64,000 nucleotides of DNA. It comes from Dactylorhiza incarnata. Lineage: Eukaryota > Streptophyta > Magnoliopsida > Asparagales > Orchidaceae. Within the stretch, counting starts at the first letter, position 1. Each line of letters starts with the position of its first letter. The stretch is from positions 514,501 to 578,500 of the forward strand of contig JAWHQI010000267.1 in the NCBI GenBank assembly GCA_033032865.1, in the 5' to 3' direction. A model generated the notes under the pieces. The model was not told the DNA's origin. It searched no databases and saw only the letters and a program-made list of their open reading frames with translations. This document shows, one piece after another, positions 21,401 through 31,717 of this stretch. A program made the position numbers and the translations under genes.

Positions 21401-21849
21401 CCTTCTTCAAAGCTCTAAGGGGAATTCAAAAGTTTGAATGGTCGCAAGAGTGCGAGGAGGCATTCCAAGCCCTGAAGAGGTAGCTGACGCAAGCTCCACT
21501 GCTGCAAGGACCGAGAGAAGGAGAAGACTTGTTCCTCTATATTGGGGTGGGCACCGAGGCAGTAAGATCGGTCCTTGTCCGAGAAGAAGGAAAGAGACAA
21601 CTTCACATCTACTATGTCAGCCGGGTCTTGAAGAAGGCGGAACTCAGATACCCCATTCTGGAGAAGCTGGCATTTGCTTTGAACATTTCGGTCAGGAAGC
21701 TCCGACCCTACTTCCAGGCATATTCGGTTAAGGTAGTGACCGATCACCCCCTTCGCGGCATTATGGAAGGAGTGGAGCACTTGGGCAGGTTGGCAAAGTG
21801 ATCTGTCGAGCTTAGCGAGTTCGATGTCACCTTCGTCCCTCGGCTATCA
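21401..21849 (+). pseudogene. First RNase H domain of Tat pol, 3' of the Athila insertion
   Basis: This continues the Tat pol frame: FFKALRGIQKFEWSQECEEAF, then DLFLYIGVGTEAVRSVLV, YYVSRVLKKAELRYPILEKL and VVTDHPLRGIM. Two stops interrupt it: a TAG after FQALKR, and a TGA at 21799-21801 where the conserved Trp of AKWSVELSEF should be. The first aspartate of the RNase H active site (D in LYLAVS/D-type motifs) is not obvious here. Confidence 0.85.
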
Positions 21850-23616
21850 ATGAAAGCGCAGGTGGTAGCGGACTTTCTAGCAGAGTATGTAACCGAGGTG
21901 GATGAGTCAAAACCTCCCGAGTTGGTAGCATGGGAGCTGTTCGCGGACGGGGCATCAGAGAAACATTCCCTCGGCGGTGGGGTGGACCTAGTCAGCTCAC
22001 AAGGGACAAGGATCGAGCAAGCCAATGACATCCGATTCCCCATAACCAACAACCAGGCCGAGTACGAAGCAGTGGTGGCTGGGCTTCGTCTGGCAAGTGA
22101 ACTGGGAATTCAGGATGTTAGAGTATTCACCGATTCGATGGTAGTGGCATCCCAGGCACGTGGGGAGTTCGAGACTAGAGAGCCGACCCTCCAAAGGTAC
22201 CTGGTGAAAGTCAAGGGCCTCGTCAGTCGGTTCCGCACCTTCTCAATCCAGCACGTGCCGAGAGAGGAGAACACTCAGGCGGACTCCCTAGCAAAGTATG
22301 GGCCTCGGGCCGGGGGAATAGTGACGGAGTTGTTCCACCCATCTATTGAGGAAGGAGAGCCGATGGAGATCGATCAGAGGGCCTCATGGGTGGATCCGAT
22401 CATTGTCTTTCTGACTTCGAGCAAATTCCCAGAAGGTGTTCAGGATAAGAGGCGATTCAGGTACAATTCTGCCTATTATCTGATGCGTGAAGGAAGCTTG
22501 TACAGAAAGACCCTGACAGGACGCCTAGCAAGATGTATGACGGAAGATGAGGTTCCAAGGGTCTTGAAGGAAATCCACTCCGGGGAGTGCGGAAGCCATT
22601 CCGGGAGTTGGACCTTTGAGAAGAGGGTGCTGTGGCAGGGATACTTCTGGCCGACTCTTCGAGAGGACACCATGAAGTTTGCAAAGAAATGTCAGAAGTG
22701 CCATCTCTTCGCGCCACTCCAACTCCAGCCCGCGCAGAGGCTTCGAACAATCACGACGCCTTGGCCTTTTGCCATCTGGGGAATGGACTTGGTCATCCCG
22801 TTTCCTCAGGCGAGCGGCCAAAGAAGATTCCTATTAGTCATGATAGACTACTTCTCCAAGTGGGTGGAGGTCAAGGCTTTGGCGAAGACAACCTCACAGG
22901 TAGTAATTTGCAGGTACGGGCTCCCCCTCACCATAGTGACGGACAACGGGCCGCAGTTCGCTAGCGAGGAACTCATTAGCTTCTGTGGTCAGTTGGGCAT
23001 TGACCTTCGTTTCGCCTCCGTTCATCATCCTCGGAGCAACGGGCAGGTAGAGGTGGTAAACAAGGTCATAGTCAATTTACTGAAGAAAAAAGTCAAGAAC
23101 TTGAAGGGAAACTGGGTGGAGCAGCTTCCCTCGGTCTTATGGGCCTTGAGAACAACACCCAACACGACGACGGGAGAAACACAGTTCAAGCTCTCCCATG
23201 GATCCGAAGTTGTGCTCCCAGTGGAATTCGAGGTCAGGTCCCCCCGGGTCGTGGCCGCCGAGGGAGTAGGCGAAGACTGGAGGATGGACAATGAGGAGGA
23301 ACAACGGCTCTCGCTGGATATGGTTGAAGAGCTTCGGGACCTCGCAACGATTCGACAAGAGGAAGTGAAACATAGAATGGCCCGGTACTTTGACAAAAAT
23401 ATTAGGATCAGACAATTCGTCCCAGGAGACCTAATTCTCAAAAAGGTTGACGCCACGGGAAGGTCGGCGAACGTAGGAAAGCTCCATCCCAATTGGGAGG
23501 GACCCTATGTAATCCTGGAGGCCTTGAAGTCAGGGGGGTATAGCCTTCAAAATATTGAAGGGATCCCTATTGGAAATACTTGGAGTGGAGACGATCTAAA
23601 ACGTTTTTATCCTTGA
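21850..23616 (+). CDS. Tat pol C-terminal part: acquired RNase H and integrase, open frame
   Basis: This is an uninterrupted 588-codon frame. Residues about 30-170 form the second RNase H typical of Tat (ELFADGASEKHSLGGGVDLV, ITNNQAEYEAVVAGLRLASE, VFTDSMVVASQ, HVPREENTQADSLAK); the Asp/Glu/Asp positions are present. The integrase follows: zinc module with HSGECGSHSG and CQKCHLF, core WGMDLVIPFPQASGQRRF, VTDNGPQFASEE and RSNGQVEVVNKVI carrying the Glu. A C-terminal domain closes it (FVPGDLILKKVDATGR, HPNWEGPYVI). The stretch after KWVEVKALAKTTSQ is shorter than usual, suggesting a deletion of about 10-15 residues. The frame begins within what was a longer pol polyprotein, so it is a fragment and not an independent gene. 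Confidence 0.88.
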   Translation: MKAQVVADFLAEYVTEVDESKPPELVAWELFADGASEKHSLGGGVDLVSSQGTRIEQANDIRFPITNNQAEYEAVVAGLRLASELGIQDVRVFTDSMVVASQARGEFETREPTLQRYLVKVKGLVSRFRTFSIQHVPREENTQADSLAKYGPRAGGIVTELFHPSIEEGEPMEIDQRASWVDPIIVFLTSSKFPEGVQDKRRFRYNSAYYLMREGSLYRKTLTGRLARCMTEDEVPRVLKEIHSGECGSHSGSWTFEKRVLWQGYFWPTLREDTMKFAKKCQKCHLFAPLQLQPAQRLRTITTPWPFAIWGMDLVIPFPQASGQRRFLLVMIDYFSKWVEVKALAKTTSQVVICRYGLPLTIVTDNGPQFASEELISFCGQLGIDLRFASVHHPRSNGQVEVVNKVIVNLLKKKVKNLKGNWVEQLPSVLWALRTTPNTTTGETQFKLSHGSEVVLPVEFEVRSPRVVAAEGVGEDWRMDNEEEQRLSLDMVEELRDLATIRQEEVKHRMARYFDKNIRIRQFVPGDLILKKVDATGRSANVGKLHPNWEGPYVILEALKSGGYSLQNIEGIPIGNTWSGDDLKRFYP

Positions 23617-23775
23617 CAAATGTTGAGGATGAAAAAATATTTTGAGGAGAAGAAGGAGGTGATGAAGGAGATGGCCAAGATGCATGTGGTCGAGTAAACG
23701 CGAGGAAGCGTATTGTAGTGCTATATAATCTATTTATGATGTATCGAAAGTAGTTAAAGATATCATTTAAGTTAA
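23617..23775 (+). other. Short spacer after Tat pol
   Basis: Noncoding AT-rich text between the pol stop and the first minisatellite; nothing else was seen. Confidence 0.5.
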
Positions 23776-24890
23776 GATCTCGACTAGAGACCACTCGCTC
23801 CGGCTCTTCGATGTCGGTCGTTGGGAGACTCGTCGGGTAGATTCATGTTGGTTAAGGCCCCGAGAAGAGACCGCTGACTGGGCTTGTTGATGCTGGCAGG
23901 ACAGGAGAACTCACTCGAAGAGGCAGGAGACTTATGTTGGTTAAGGCCCCGAGAAGAGACCGCTGTCCGGGCTAGTTGATGCCGACAGGGCAGGAGAACT
24001 CACTCAGAGAGGCGAGGAATTTGGTTAAGTTCCCGAGAAGAGACCGCTGATCGAGCTAGTGGATGCCGGCAGGACAGGAGAACTCACTCAGAGAGGCAAG
24101 GAATTTGGTTAAGGCCCCGAGAAGAGACCGCTGATCGGGCTAGTTGATGCCGACAGGGTAGGATAACTCACTTGGAGAGGCAAGGAATTTGGTTAAGGCC
24201 CCGAGAAGAGACCGCTGACCGGGCTAGTTGATGCCGACAGGGCAGGAGAACTCACTCGGAGAGGCGAGGAATTTGGTTAAGGCCCCGAGAAGAGACCGCT
24301 GACCGAGCTAGTTGATGTCGGTAGGGCAGGAGAACTCACTCGGAGAGGCGAGGAAATTGGCTAAGGCCCTGAGAAGAGACTGCTGATCGGGCTAGTGGAT
24401 GTCGGCAGGACAAGAGAACTCACTCGGAGAGGCAAGGAATTTGGTTAAGGCCCCGCGAAGAGACCGCTGACCGGGCTTGTTGATGCCGGCAGGACAGGAG
24501 AACTCACTCGGAGAGGCGAGGAATTTGGTTAAGGCCCCGAGAAGAGACCGCTGACCAGGCTTGTTGATGCCGGCAGGGCAGGAGAACTCACTCGGAGAGG
24601 CGAGGAATTTGGTTAAGGCCCCCAGAAGACACCGCTGACCAGGCTAATTGATGCCAGCAGGGCAGGAGAACTCACTCAAAGAGGCGAGGAATTTGGTTAA
24701 GGCCCCAAGAAGAGACTGCTGACCGGGCTAGTGGATGCCGGCAGGACAGGAGAACTCACTTGGAGAGGCAAGGAATTTGGTTAAGGCCCGGAGAAGAGCC
24801 CGCTGACCGGGCTTGTTGATGTCGGCAGGGCAGCAAAACTCACTCGGAGAGGCAAGGAATTTGGTTAAGACCCTGACAAGAGACCGCTGT
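23776..24890 (+). repeat. 84-bp minisatellite in Tat 3' region, about 13 copies
   Basis: The unit includes GGTTAAGGCCCCGAGAAGAG, ACCGCTGACCGGGCTAGTTG, ATGCC and then CAGGAGAACTCACTC and GAGAGGCGAGGAATTT. Copies recur about every 84 bases from about 23849 to 24863, with a diverged unit before. The array is noncoding and lies where Tat and Ogre elements commonly carry tandem repeats (between pol and PPT). Confidence 0.93.
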
Positions 24891-24895
24891 GTGGG

Positions 24896-25528
24896 CTCTC
24901 GTAAGTTGCCTCCACTTCCAGTTGAGTTCGACTCTCTGGAAGGTGTTGAGTTTCCTCCACTTCCAGTTGAGTTCGACTCTCTGGAAGGTGTTGAGTTGTC
25001 TCCACTTCCAGTTGAGCTCGGCTCCCTAGAAGGTGTTGAGTTGTCTCCACTTCCAGTTGGGTTCAACTCTCTGGAAGGGGTTGAGTTGTCTCCACTTCCA
25101 GTTGAGCTAGGCTCCGTGGAAGGTGTTGAGCTGCCTCCACTTCTAGTTGAGCTCGTCTCCCTGGAAGGTGTTGAGTTGCCTCCACTTCCAGTTAAGCTCG
25201 GCTCCCTGGAAGGTGTTGAGCTGTCTCCACTTCCAGTTGAGGTCGACTCTCTGGAAGGTGTTGAGCTGCCTCCACTTCCAGTTGAGCTCGGCTCCCTGGA
25301 AGGTGTTCAGTTGCCTCCACTTCCAGTTGAGCTCGGATCCCTGGAAGGTGTTGATCTGTCTCCACTTCCAGCTGAGCTCGGCTCCCTGGAAGGTGTTGAG
25401 CTGTCTCCACTTCCAGCTGAGCTCGGATCCCTGGAAGGTGTTGAGTTGTCTCTACTTCTAGTTGAGCTCGGCTCCCTGGAGGGTGTTGAGTTTCCTGCAT
25501 CCCCAGTTAAGCTCGGTTCACATGAGGG
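24896..25528 (+). repeat. 45-bp minisatellite in Tat 3' region, 14 copies
   Basis: The unit is CTCCACTTCCAGTTGAGCTC, then GGCTCCCTGGAAGGTGTTGAG plus a 4-base link. Fourteen units follow the 84-bp array directly. Because 45 is a multiple of three and the unit lacks stops in several frames, long open frames exist on both strands (for example 15-residue repeats PLPVELGSLEGVEL in 24813-25535). These are not considered genes. Confidence 0.93.
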
Positions 25529-25660
25529 TTATTGAGTGATGAAGGGTCTTTTGTTTCTCACAGTTAGATCAATTTGAATCATTCCATCCACCAATCCCTC
25601 ATCGTTGGTCTCTCCGAACCACGGGTCATCCATTGTTTTTCCGGGCTCGTGTCGAACCCG

Positions 25661-25676
25661 AAAAAAGCGGGGATTG
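25661..25676 (+). other. Polypurine tract of the Tat element
   Basis: AAAAAAGCGGGGA lies immediately before the 3' LTR start TGTATAAC at 25677, as expected for the plus-strand primer. Confidence 0.8.
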
Positions 25677-25909
25677 TGTATAACCTGTAATCCGTCGAGA
25701 CCAGGGTGGATGATGAAAGTAACGGTGACAGGTGAAAATGATCGCTCATAGGTGTCCAAAACCGGTCAAGGCAATAGGAGGGTCCGGGGAAGAGAGGAAG
25801 GGAGTAGCGGGACGAGTGGGAGGATCCCTCCCACTCGCCCGCCCCCTTGGGCGAGTGGGAGGACCCCTCCCACTCGCCCTCCCCCTTGGGCGAGTGGGGA
25901 GGACCCCTC
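25677..25909 (+). repeat. 3' LTR of Tat element, part 1 (left of Copia insertion)
   Basis: Matches 7180-7400 of the 5' LTR, including TGTATAACCTGTAATCCGTC and the first two palindromic units. It is broken at CCCTC (25905-25909), which is the target duplication of the Copia element. Confidence 0.93.
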
Positions 25910-26753
25910 TGTAAAGATATACGGTGTGCCGAGATGAGAAAATCGACAGAAATAATTAAAATCACTCACAGAACAATCACAGAAGACACACAGATCTACA
26001 GAGGTTCACCCCAATTCGGGCTACGTCCTCTCTCCCCTTCCTCTTCTCCTTCTTGTATTCACCAAATCGAGATTACAGCTTACAAGGTTACAAGGATCAA
26101 AACCGATCCTACCTTACTCAACTCTCTTCGGACAAGAACAGAGGAACCACCGTAGAAAAAGAACCTCCGACCACAACTCAGATCCGCCGCAATGTCTTTT
26201 TCGCTAAACCGCTCAAAAGCACACTTACTTCTTTCTTACTTGCTTACCCTAAACCAGGGTTATGCACCCCCTTAAATAGGGCGCCAGATCGGGCTCAGCA
26301 ACATCTGCTGGGACGGCAAGAGCAACATCCGCTGAGACGGCAAGAGTATCCGCTGAGACGGCTAGAACAACCGCTGAGACGGCTCAGCAATAACATCCGC
26401 TGAGACAGCATGTACATCCGCTGAGACAGCTCAACAGCATCCGCTGAGACGGCATGTACATCCGCTGAGACAGCTCAATAGCATCCGCTGAGACGACATG
26501 TACATCCGCTGAGACGGCATGTACATCAACAACAGACTTCGTTAGTCGAACGCCATCTTCTTCCGTTCGACTAACCGCAGGCCTCTTCCGTTCGACTAAC
26601 TCACCTCCGTTAGTCGAACACCGTTCGACTAACGCTGAGACGGGAGTAATGGAGAACCCGTTTGACTAACGCAGGCCGTGTTCGACGAAACCTTCTCCGT
26701 TCGTCGAACGACGTTCGACGAACCCTAACCAGAAGTGTTCCCCAACTCCAACA
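25910..26753 (-). repeat. 3' LTR of nested Copia element
   Basis: This is an 844-bp copy with TG...CA ends. A purine-rich AAGTGGGAGAA (minus strand) directly precedes it at 26754-26765. It contains about ten copies of an ATCCGCTGAGACGGC motif (26300-26520) and, at 26540-26730, several inverted copies of GTTAGTCGAAC. Confidence 0.93.
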
Positions 26754-29145
26754 TTCTCCCACTTGGTGAACATCTTCCTCCGACGAGAGCTGCTCCTCCA
26801 ATCTTCCTCTTCAACCCTACGGCCATTGCACACCACTCAAATTTGGCAATAGGAACCGCCTTAGTATGAAAATCAGAGCTGTTCTCCTTCGTGTCCACCT
26901 TCTCCAGTTGAACAACCTTCTTCTCCACCCTCTCCCGGATGAAATGATACTGGATGTCAATGTGTTTGGTTCGTGCGTGGAAGGTTGGATTCTTGGCTAG
27001 CTGAATAGCCCCTTGGCTGTCACACCACAACTTCACTGGCCCCTGCTCAAACCCGAGCTCCAAACCTAGCCTCCGCAGCCATATGGCCTCCATGCTCACA
27101 TGAGTAAGAGCCATGTACTCTGCCTCCGTTGACGAGAGTGCCACCACGCATTGCCTCCTACTCATCCAACTGATAGCACCTCCAAACAGTGTGAACACGT
27201 ATCCACTGGTGGATCTCCTGCTATCCAGATCACCTCCCTAATCCGAGTCCACGTGCCCAACCACGTCCAGGACTCCTCCTTCACCACCCCCTTCAAAACA
27301 GAGAGAGTAATTTGAAGTGCCTCGGAGATACCTGAACACACGCTTCACAGCGTTCTAGTGTTCCTTTCCTGGTGTAGCCATATATCGGCTCAACACTCCC
27401 ACTGCTTGAGCAATGTCAGGGCGAGTGCAGACCATGGCGTACATCAAGCTTCCCACAGCACTAGCATAAGGGACCTTCGCCATGTCCTCGACCTCATCTT
27501 GTGTCTTCGGGCTCAACTATGCAGATAACTTGCACCCTACAGGCATTGGTGCTCCCATTGGCTTGCAGTCCGTCATATCGAACTTCTTCAATATCTCCTC
27601 GACGTACCTCTGCTGCCCCAACCAAAGCTTCTTCTTGCTTAGATCCCTAGAGATCTGCATTCCCAAGATGACACTTGCTGGCCCCAAATCCTTCATCTCG
27701 AATTTGACTGAGAGCAACTTCTTGACTTGTTGGATCATCCTGTCACTATTGCCCACCAGTAGCATATCATCTACATAAAGTGTCAGGAAGATGAACTGCT
27801 CTCCTTTTCTCTGGATGTACACATAGTGGTCCAAATTCGATCTTTCAAAACCTAACTCCAGCATGTAGGTGTCGAATTTCTGGTACCACATCCTTGGAGA
27901 CTGTTTTAGTCCATACAGGGACTTCTTCAACCTGCAGACCTGATCCTCCTTGCCCTTGGCTTCGAATCCTTCCGGCTGCTTCATGTATATCTCCTCATCC
28001 AGATCACCGTGAAGAAACGCCGTCTTCACATCCATCTGCTCGATCTCTAAATCATGCGCAGCCACAATAGAGAGAATCAGTCTGATCGACGTCATCTTGG
28101 CTACAGGTGAGAAGTTCTCATCATAGTCAACACCCTCGACCTGGGAGAATCCCTTTGCAACCAACCTTGCCTTGTATTTCTCCACAGTGCCATCACCCTT
28201 CACCTTTTGCTTGAAGACCCATTTGCTTCCAATGGCCTTCCTCCCCTTTGGAAGCTTACACAGACTCCAAGTCTGATTCTTCCTCAGAGACTCCATCTCA
28301 TCCACCATGGCTAGCTCCCATTGATTTGAGTCAGCCCTTGATCTAGCATCTCTGGCAAATATTGGGTCTTCACCAAGCATACTCAGGCAACATTGTGCAG
28401 CCACTGCACATTGGGGATATCTCACTGGTGCCTTTCTTTCTCTTGTCGATCTCCTCAGAAGTGGAATTTCCTCAGCTTCTTCTTCTGGCTCATCAGCACT
28501 TCTCACCACCTCCAAATAATCTGATTCAGAGTCAGATTCAGCCCCAACAATGGTAGCTTCTTCCTCAAAGCTTCCTTCCACCAGCACTGTCTCTTCCTCT
28601 GCTTCTTCAGCCTTCTCAGCTTGTGTGCCTGCCTGTGGACTGGTTTCATGAAACACCACATCCTTGCTGAATGTTGCAGTCCTGGTCACAGGGTTCCAAA
28701 GCTTATACCCTTTTATGCCTTCTTTGTAACCCACAAAGATGCACTTCTCAGATTTAACATCAAGCTTACCCCTCTTCTCCTTTGGAATGTGAAAATATGC
28801 ATCACACCCAAACACACGAGCATATGCCAAATTTGGCTTTCTCTTGAAGATGGCTTCAAAGGGAGTACATCCCTCCACAGCAGATGTAGGGGACCTGTTC
28901 TTCAGGTAATTTGCAGTCGCCACTGCTTCAGCCCAAAACTCCTTCCCTAAACCTGCCCAACTGAGCATGCACCTGGCCTTCTCCATCAAAGTTCGGTTCA
29001 GCCTCTCCGACACTCCATTCTGCTCTGGAGTGTACGGTGTGGTCTTCTGCCGTGCAATCCCCTGCTCAGTATAGTACCGCTCAAAAGCATCAGAGCAGTA
29101 CTCCCCTCCATTATCAGAACGGAGGACCTTCACCTTTCTCTCCAA
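26725..29145 (-). pseudogene. Copia integrase C-terminal part, reverse transcriptase and RNase H
   Basis: From 29145 the frame gives KVKVLRSDNGGEYCSDAF, NGVSERLNRTLMEKARCML (integrase Asp and Glu) and VFGCDAYFHIPKEKRGKLD. RT follows: WVFKQKVKGDGTVEKYKARL, VDYDENFSPVAKMTSIRLIL, MDVKTAFLHGDLDEEIYM and the catalytic TLYVDDMLLVGNSD (about 27770). After a TAG at 27517-27519 the frame resumes with SAVGSLMYAMVCTRPD, and RNase H ends it ([35 protein letters not shown]). Further TAGs occur near 27355 and 27238. The frame itself is kept throughout and ends at 26725 inside the LTR. Confidence 0.93.
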
Positions 29146-30837
29146 CTAGTTCTCCACCAGGTTCTTAAACTCCTTAAACCTGTCCAGAACCTCTGACATG
29201 GACCTGAGAAAGTAGATCCAGGAATAACGTGAGAGGTCATCAGTAAAGGACACATAGTACCTTGCGCCGCCAAGAGATGGAGCTGGAGTTGGCCCAAACA
29301 CATCGCTGCGTATCAATTCCAGCACTTCAGTTACCCTCGTGCCCGTCCCATAAAAGCTTACCCTGGTCTGTTTGCCAAGCAGGCAATGCTCACAGAACCC
29401 AAAGCTTGTGGAGCACTCCGGCACCCCTTCCACCACCTGACCAGATGCCACGACCGACATCCCCTTCTCACTGATATGACCAAGCCGATGATGCCACAGC
29501 CTCGACACCTCCTCCTGGTTAACCTCCTGGCTCTCAGAGATAAGAGCCCCACTTGGAACCACTGTATTAGCAAGCAGAGTATACAATGTTCCATGTCTAA
29601 CTCCACTGGCAATCACCATTGCCCCTCTTGTCATCTTGCAAGATTGCTTGTCACAGTTGAAGTGCACTCCTGCATCCGCCATGGAACCCACTGAGATTAG
29701 ATTCCTGCTCATCCCTGGAATGTGCATCACATTGGGAAGAGCCCTTGTGATCCCATTAGACAACTTCAACATCACCTTGCCACGCCCAATAATCTGCACA
29801 GCAGAATCATCTCCCAGCATGACAGCTCCACCATCAAACCTCTCATACTCACAGAACCAGTGCCTATGAGGGGTCATGTGGTATGATGCTCCTGTGTCTA
29901 CATACCACATATCAGAATCTCTCTGAGCAACACACGCGGCAGCGATGTACATGTCACCGCCGTCGCCCTCCTTCTTTGTACCAGAAGTTGTCGGTGTCTC
30001 CTTGGTCTGAACGGCCTTGTTCGGGCATTGAGACTTCACATGACCAGTCTTATTGTACTTCCAGCACCGAACGGGCTTCTTACCCTTCTCCCTCTCCTGT
30101 CTCTTGGATCTACCTCGAGACTTATCTCGATGTCCACCATGCTTGCTCTCCCTACGTTGAGGACGGGATCTGAACACACTCAAAGTACCTTTGCTCGTCA
30201 CCTCAGAACCTCCTCTCCTGGTCTCCTCAGATAAAAGAGCTGCACATACAGTATCATATGACAGTTCCTTGTCTCCACTCCCCCCAATCACGACAATCAG
30301 ATTGTCCCATGAATCTGGCAGCGAGCACAACAAGGTGATGGCTCTATCCTCATCCGAGTTCTTCTCACCAATAGAGATTAACTGACTCACAATGGTATTG
30401 AATCGAGTCAAGTGCTCCGAAAACGAGTCTCCCTCATGCATCCGAAGTTTATACCACTTCTTCCTCAATAGCAATTTGTTTACCAGGGACTTGCTCTGGT
30501 AAAGGGATTCCAACTTATGCCACAGACTTCGTGCTGAAGTCTCCTCCATGACGTTAGTCAGGATTGAATCTGCAAGGAATAACCGGATCAGGCCCTTGGC
30601 CTTCCGATCTGTTTTTGTCTAGGTCGTAGCCTCCGTTGCAACCACTGCAGTCGCCTCTGCAGATTTTCCCGTCGATGCGCTCGCATCCTTCCCTGCAACC
30701 TCAGCAACGGGAGGATCATCTTCGATCGCAGACCATAGATCTCGATCAATCAACATATCCTCCATCTTCATCTTCCATAGATCGAATTGACTTCCGTCAA
30801 ACTTCTCGATCTTGATCCGCACTCCGCCAGAACCCAT
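29146..30837 (-). pseudogene. Copia Gag, protease and integrase N-terminal part
   Basis: The start is the ATG at 30837 (MGSGGVRIKIEKFDG). A TAG at 30619-30621 interrupts the N-terminal Gag; the frame continues with MEETSARSLWHKLESLYQ and LTRFNTIVSQLISIG. The zinc knuckle reads CWKYNKTGHVKSQC: the second Cys of CX2CX4HX4C is Tyr, a TGC to TAC change that should weaken RNA binding. The protease is MWYVDTGASYHMT. Pre-integrase and zinc modules are LWHHRLGHISEKG and CEHCLLGK; the core starts RSDVFGPTPAPSLGG. It ends at a TAG (29146-29148) in VEN*LERKVK, where a Gln codon is expected. Confidence 0.93.
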
Positions 30838-30856
30838 TTCCAGGATCAACAACCTA

Positions 30857-30868
30857 GCTCTGATACCA
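30857..30868 (-). other. Primer-binding site, initiator tRNA-Met (nested Copia)
   Basis: The minus strand reads TGGTATCAGAGC two bases inside the 5' LTR, the standard Copia primer site complementary to initiator tRNA-Met. Confidence 0.95.
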
Positions 30869-30870
30869 AA

Positions 30871-31712
30871 TGTAAAGATATACGGTGTGCCGAGACGAGA
30901 AAATCGACAGAAATAATTAAAATCAATCACAGAACAATCACAGAAGACACACAGATCTACAGAGGTTCACCCCAATCCGGGCTACGACCTCTCTCCCCTT
31001 CCTCTTCTCCTTCTTGTATTCACCAAATCGAGATCACAGCTTACAAGGTTACAAGGATCAAAACCGATCCTACCTTACTCAACTCTCTTCGGACAAGAAC
31101 AGAGGAACCACCGTAGAAAAAGAACCTCCGACCACAGCTCAGATCCGCCACAATGTCTTTTTCGCTAAACCGCTCAAAAGTACACTTACTTCTTTCTTAC
31201 TTGCTTACCCTAAACCAGGGTTATGCACCCCCTTAAATAGGGCGCCAGACCGGGCTCAGCAACATCCGCTGAGACGGCAAGAGCAACATCCGCTGAGACG
31301 GCAAGAGTATCTGCTTAGATGGCTAGAATAACTGCTGAGACGGCTCAGCAATAACATCCGCTGAGACAGCATGTACATCCGCTGAGACAGCTCAACAACA
31401 TCCGCTGAGACGGCATGTACATCCCCTGAGACAGCTCAACAGTATCCGCTGAGACGACATGTACATCCACTGAGACGGCATGTACATCAACAACAGACTT
31501 CATTAGTCGAACGCCGTCTTCTTCCATTCGACTAACCGCAGGCCTCTTCCGTTCGACTAACTCACCTCCGTTAGTCGAACACCATTCGACTAACGGAGAC
31601 GGGAGTAATGGAGAACCCGTTCGACTAACGTAGGCCGTGTTCGACGAAACCTTCTTCGTTCGTCGAACGACGTTCGACGAACCCTGACCAGAAGTGTTCC
31701 CCAACTCCAACA
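30871..31712 (-). repeat. 5' LTR of nested Copia element
   Basis: This is an 842-bp LTR, highly similar to 25910-26753 with scattered transitions. The target duplication CCCTC follows at 31713-31717. Confidence 0.94.
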
Positions 31713-31717
31713 CCCTC

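Larger units (their letters stand above)
25910..31712 (-). mobile_element. Ty1/Copia element (Tork-like) nested in Tat 3' LTR
   Basis: LTRs at 25910-26753 and 30871-31712 (TGTAAAGATATACGG...CCAACA) flank a 4.1-kb internal region. The target duplication CCCTC is exact (25905-25909 and 31713-31717). On the minus strand the order is initiator-Met primer site, gag, protease, integrase, RT and RNase H, the Copia order. The Gag start RIKIEKFDGSQFDLWK and the integrase style suggest the Tork/Tnt1-type lineage. At least five in-frame stops exist but essentially no frameshift, so decay is by point mutation. Confidence 0.93.

Noticed and set aside
23776..24890. Regularly spaced repeats that could suggest a CRISPR array
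   Set aside because: Whole 84-bp units repeat without unique spacers, no cas genes are present and the context is a plant retrotransposon.
24813..25535. 240-codon open frame with 15-residue repeats
   Set aside because: It lies wholly in the 45-bp minisatellite; the unit length is a multiple of three and lacks stops, and several other frames on both strands are open too.
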